Source of the DNA: Mesorhizobium loti CJ3sym | Lineage (GTDB): Bacteria; Pseudomonadota; Alphaproteobacteria; Rhizobiales; Rhizobiaceae | Direction of reading: 5' to 3' | Length of the DNA stretch: 64,000 nt | NCBI RefSeq assembly: GCF_000472785.1 | Contig: NZ_AXAL01000007.1 | Coordinates: 62,001-126,000, forward strand | Shown here: piece by piece, positions 60,984-64,000 of the stretch | Layout of the letters: each line of letters begins with the position of its first letter | Position numbering within the stretch: the stretch's first letter is position 1 | Position numbers and translations under genes: made by a program | Notes under the pieces: generated by a model | The model's input: only the letters and a program-made list of their open reading frames with translations | Databases searched by the model: none | What the model was told of the DNA's origin: nothing

Positions 60984-62198
60984 ATGTCCCTGCCGCCGCT
61001 TTCGCCAGAACAGCTCGTCAAGCCGCGCCATTTCGAACTGCGCATGAGTCTGATTTTCGGCACGCTGTTCATATCGCTCGGCACGCATCTGCCCTATTTC
61101 CCGCTCTGGCTGCAGGCCAAGGGGTTTCACGCCGAGCAGATCGCCGTCATCCTGGCGGCGCCGATGTTCCTGCGCGTCGTGTCGACGCCGCTGCTGACGA
61201 CGCTCGCCGATCGGGCGAGTGACCGCGCCAATGTCTATGTCGCGTTGGTGGCAGCCTCGCTGTTGCTCTCGGCGGGTTATTTCCTCACACCGACCTACGC
61301 GATGGTGCTGGCGGTCTCGCTGGCGCTGACCATTGTCTGGACGCCACAATCGCCGATTGCCGATTCGCTGGCGCTTTCGGGCGTGCGCCGCTTCGGCTCG
61401 AATTACGCCAGCATGCGCAAATGGGGTTCGATCTGCTATCTCTGCGCCAATGTCGCGGGCGGCTTCGTCCTGGCGGCCACCGGCCCTCAAGCCGTTCCGG
61501 TGATCATATTCCTTGCCCTTGGCGCGGCACTCATCGCCGGGCTTCTGGCGCCGCGCATGGGGCGGCCGCGCAAGGCCTCGCCGCTGTCGGCCACGGAAAT
61601 CCAGCACGCGGCGCCCAGCCTGTTCAATCCCTATTTCCTTTACTTCACCTTTGGCGTCGGCATCATTACCGCCAGCCACGCCTTCCTCTACGGCTTCGTT
61701 TCCATCTACTGGAAATCGATCGGCATCAGCGATTCCGTCGTCGGCCTGTTATGGGCTTGGGGCGTCGTGTCCGAAGTCTGCATGTTTTTGTTTTTCAATC
61801 GTATTTTCGCCTCCGTGTCGGTCGTCAAGGTCATGGTTATCGCCGGCATCGGGTCGATCGTGCGCTGGATCATCTTCCCCCTGATATGGCCGCTCGGCCT
61901 TGGCATCGCCGGCTTCTTCGCCGTGCAATCGCTGCATTCGGTGTCTGTCGCCATGGTGCTGATCGGCCTGCAGAAAATGATCGCTGAAACCGTCTCCGAA
62001 GAGCGCACGGGTGCCGCGCAAGGCATCGCCTATTTCTTCAACGGCTTCTTCATGGCCGCCGTCACGCTTGCTTCCGGCCCGCTTTATGACCGCCTCGGCG
62101 TCGACGGGTTCCTGGTGATGATCCCGATTGCGATCGTTGGACTGGTACTGATCGGGCTTGCGGCGCGCTCAGCCCCAAAGCGCCCGGTCCGGGGGTGA
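60984..62198 (+). CDS. MFS transporter (MFS_1-like/phenylpropionate permease type)
   Basis: A 404-residue 12-helix membrane protein. The opening RMSLIFGTLFISLGTHLPYFPLWLQAKGFHAEQIAVILAAPMFLRVVSTPLLTTLADR and the central ASMRKWGSICYL motif are characteristic of the MFS_1-like (HcaT/NupG-related) family. ATG at 60984, reached after a weak site; a TTG at 60972 is possible. The substrate is unknown. Its 3' end overlaps the epimerase gene by 30 bases on the opposite strand. Confidence 0.88.
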   Translation: MSLPPLSPEQLVKPRHFELRMSLIFGTLFISLGTHLPYFPLWLQAKGFHAEQIAVILAAPMFLRVVSTPLLTTLADRASDRANVYVALVAASLLLSAGYFLTPTYAMVLAVSLALTIVWTPQSPIADSLALSGVRRFGSNYASMRKWGSICYLCANVAGGFVLAATGPQAVPVIIFLALGAALIAGLLAPRMGRPRKASPLSATEIQHAAPSLFNPYFLYFTFGVGIITASHAFLYGFVSIYWKSIGISDSVVGLLWAWGVVSEVCMFLFFNRIFASVSVVKVMVIAGIGSIVRWIIFPLIWPLGLGIAGFFAVQSLHSVSVAMVLIGLQKMIAETVSEERTGAAQGIAYFFNGFFMAAVTLASGPLYDRLGVDGFLVMIPIAIVGLVLIGLAARSAPKRPVRG

Positions 62199-63152
62199 GA
62201 CGAGCGAACCCTGGTAGACGAGACCCGGCACACGGTCGCGGGCAAGCAGCAGCGGACCGTCAAGGTCGACGAAATCGGCGTCCTGGGCGAGCAGGACCGC
62301 CGGTGCCATCGCCAGTGATGTGCCGACCATGCAGCCGACCATGATGCCAAAGCCCAGTTCGCGGGCGCGGTCGCGCAGCACGAGCGCCGCCGTCAGCCCG
62401 CCCGACTTGTCGAGCTTGATGTTGACGGCGTCATAGAGACCGACCAGCGTTTCCAGGTTCTTCGCCTCATGCACGCTTTCGTCGGCACAGATCGGCACCG
62501 GATGCCCGATGTGGCGCAGGATTTCGTCGTGGCCCGCGGGCAGGGGCTGTTCGACGAGCGCAATGCCTTGCTGCGCGGCAAAAGCGAGGTTTGCGACGAT
62601 GTTGTCGTCGGTCCAGCCCTCATTGGCATCAAGTATGATTCGGCTCCGGGGTGCCGCCTGTCTGACAGCCTGGATGCGGGCGACGTCGTTGTCGCCGCCG
62701 ATCTTGACCTTCAGCAACGGCCGGCTGGCGTTGGCGCGGGCCTGTGCCGCCATCGCGTCGGGTTCGCCCAGCGACAATGTGTAGGCGGTTTCGAGTTGAT
62801 GAAGAGGACCCGGCCAGATTGCGTTCGCCACCGGGGTGCCACTTATCTTGGCTTCAAGGTCCCAAAGGGCGCAATCGATGGCGTTGCGGGCGGCTCCCGT
62901 CGGCATTGCGTCGAGCAGGGCGATCCGGTCGACGCCACCGGCGATCCGGTCTCGCATGGCCTCTATCGCGGCATGCACGCCGTCCATGGTCTCGCCGTAG
63001 CGCTTGTAGGGAACGCATTCGCCGCGCCCGCTATGACCATCCTGGCTGATCGTGCAGGTGATAATTTCGGCCTCGGTCTTGGAGCCGCGCGAAATGGTGA
63101 AGGTACCGGCGATTGGAAAACGCTCGGCCTCAACCGAAATGACACGCGCCAT
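62169..63152 (-). CDS. Dipeptide epimerase (L-Ala-D/L-Glu epimerase-like), enolase superfamily
   Basis: A 327-residue muconate-lactonizing-type enolase superfamily enzyme. Catalytic lysines KVKIGG (KxK, about residue 160) and INIKLDKSGG; metal ligands Asp in ILDANEGW, Glu in LVEQPLP, Asp in ICADESVH. The C-terminal DLDGPLLLARD segment carries the DxD typical of dipeptide epimerases such as YcjG, which recycle murein peptides. It overlaps MFS by 30 bases convergently. Confidence 0.9.
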   Translation of the reverse strand: MARVISVEAERFPIAGTFTISRGSKTEAEIITCTISQDGHSGRGECVPYKRYGETMDGVHAAIEAMRDRIAGGVDRIALLDAMPTGAARNAIDCALWDLEAKISGTPVANAIWPGPLHQLETAYTLSLGEPDAMAAQARANASRPLLKVKIGGDNDVARIQAVRQAAPRSRIILDANEGWTDDNIVANLAFAAQQGIALVEQPLPAGHDEILRHIGHPVPICADESVHEAKNLETLVGLYDAVNIKLDKSGGLTAALVLRDRARELGFGIMVGCMVGTSLAMAPAVLLAQDADFVDLDGPLLLARDRVPGLVYQGSLVSPPDRALWG

Positions 63153-63229
63153 ATTTTTCTGCTCCCGCTATGCGAGAAGGGTTGTCGGCAAATCGACAAG
63201 GTCGGACCCATCAGGCTAAACAGGACGCC

Positions 63230-64000
63230 ATGTTGACCATCGGCAAGCGCGACGCAAGCGGTACGACCGCCTCGGAGGCTGACCACCAACCACGCGTGGC
63301 GGTCGGCGAGGAGGGTGGCGTCCTCGGCTGCGCTTTCTCCGGAATCTGGACGACGCGAACCGTGGCGCTGATCGACGCCGAAATGCGCAAAATCGAGAAA
63401 CGAAGCGGTTTCAAGACCTTGGCCCTCGATCTTTCCCATATCGAGAAGATCGACACGGCCGGTGCGTGGCTGATCGACCGGCTGGTCAGCGTCTTCGAGA
63501 AGAAAAACGTCGAGGTCCGGATGCAAGGCCAAAGCGAGATCGCTTCGATCCTGCTCGACGCGGTCGCCGAAGCTGTCCGGCGCGAACCCGAATCCGCGCC
63601 GGCGCGGCCGCCCAACATCGTCATTCGGGCGCTGGAGCTGGTCGGCCGGCGCGTCTATGAGATGCGCGACGACTTCCTTGCTTCCATGAACATCCTTGGC
63701 GCCACCATCCGCGGCGCGCAGATGAAGCTCGGGCGCGGCCACGGCGTCAACCCGGCGGCGATCTTCAACCAGATCGACCGCATGGGCGTCGGCGCCATAC
63801 CGGTGGTGGTGCTGATGTCGGCGATCGTTGGCGCCATCGTTGCCCAGCAAGGCGCCTATCAGCTCAGCTATTTCGGCGCTGACCTTCTTGTCGTTGACCT
63901 CGTCGGCGTACTGATCCTGCGCGAGCTCGGCGTGCTGATGACGGCGATCATGATCGCCGGCCGCTCCGGTAGCGCGATCACCGCCGAGATCGGCTCGATG
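63230..64000 (+). CDS. MlaE-type lipid ABC-transporter permease with N-terminal STAS domain (truncated by window end)
   Basis: The first 257 codons of a frame that continues past the window. Residues ~20-120 form a STAS-like domain (LALDLSHIEKIDTAGAWLIDRLVSVFEKKNVEV); from about residue 130 the MlaE permease fold begins (RALELVGRRVYEMRDDFLASMNILGATIRGAQMKL, VVLMSAIVGAIVAQQGAYQLS, LILRELGVLMTAIMIAGRSGSAITAEIGSM). Such STAS-permease fusions are part of Mla-type systems that keep outer-membrane asymmetry by moving phospholipids. The ATPase and MCE genes should follow outside the window. Start ATG at 63230 with AGGA 4-8 bases upstream; divergent from the epimerase gene. Confidence 0.9.
   Translation, partial: MLTIGKRDASGTTASEADHQPRVAVGEEGGVLGCAFSGIWTTRTVALIDAEMRKIEKRSGFKTLALDLSHIEKIDTAGAWLIDRLVSVFEKKNVEVRMQGQSEIASILLDAVAEAVRREPESAPARPPNIVIRALELVGRRVYEMRDDFLASMNILGATIRGAQMKLGRGHGVNPAAIFNQIDRMGVGAIPVVVLMSAIVGAIVAQQGAYQLSYFGADLLVVDLVGVLILRELGVLMTAIMIAGRSGSAITAEIGSM

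Noticed and set aside
1-64000. CRISPR arrays, prophage, IS elements, tRNA or rRNA genes
   Set aside because: I saw no regularly spaced repeats, transposase or integrase motifs, or tRNA-like cloverleaf/TPsiC sequences; this is a by-eye scan and a tRNAscan or IS search could overturn it.

Overview
The window looks like a chromosomal segment of a Mesorhizobium-type alphaproteobacterium (Hyphomicrobiales). I base this on high GC and alphaproteobacterial codon use, the divK-pleD pair with a DUF3572 gene beside it, the topA-rnr-DUF983-NUDIX-MFS-rpmG order, a DUF2865 protein, an Omp25-type porin, a malic enzyme fused to a phosphotransacetylase-like domain, a GAAC-N7-GAAC LexA box at dinB, and intergenic palindromic repeats of a kind typical of rhizobia. 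The genus is an inference from family content; no rRNA marker is present, and I saw no tRNA, phage, IS element or CRISPR array.

Layout. 0-7.5 kb: edge of a DMT-type transporter, a small secreted protein, dinB (Pol IV with an N-terminal zinc ribbon, overlapped by a LexA box), an acetyltransferase, a large secreted protein, a HAD hydrolase, DUF3572, and the cell-cycle signalling pair divK-pleD. 7.5-17.8 kb: an accessory block between pleD and rpmG. It holds an FAD monooxygenase, an AraC/DJ-1 regulator divergent from a DJ-1/PfpI enzyme, and a catabolic unit (FadR-type regulator, PLP C-S lyase-like enzyme, complete CUT1 ABC importer) with its own promoter and FadR-like operator. 17.8-26.2 kb: a minus-strand housekeeping run (rpmG, NIF3-like, MFS, NUDIX, DUF983, rnr, topA). 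26.5-40.6 kb: ccdA, the glmU and glmS amino-sugar genes, DUF502, recG, sdhE, mfd and a class II DAHP synthase.

40.7-53 kb: a diguanylate cyclase, GFA protein, dgkA, a hemerythrin-like protein whose start lies in a perfect inverted repeat, DedA/DUF1003, a Tag-like glycosylase, then nadE followed by an SPFH protein and a divergent NAD-kinase-like protein. After that comes an ABC exporter preceded by a promoter, a 13-residue leader peptide and stacked hairpins, and an unidentified GNAT-like protein. 53-64 kb: gltX, DUF2865, omp25, malic enzyme, an atypical SDR, an LpxH-like phosphoesterase, an MFS permease, a dipeptide epimerase and the start of a STAS-MlaE permease.

Most promising undescribed features: (1) the leader-peptide attenuator-like region ahead of the ABC exporter; (2) the nadE / SPFH / NAD-kinase-like unit; (3) the inverted repeat enclosing the hemerythrin ribosome-binding site; (4) the FadR-controlled unit pairing a C-S lyase-like enzyme with a sugar-type importer. 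All functional links are inferences from context and motifs read by eye.
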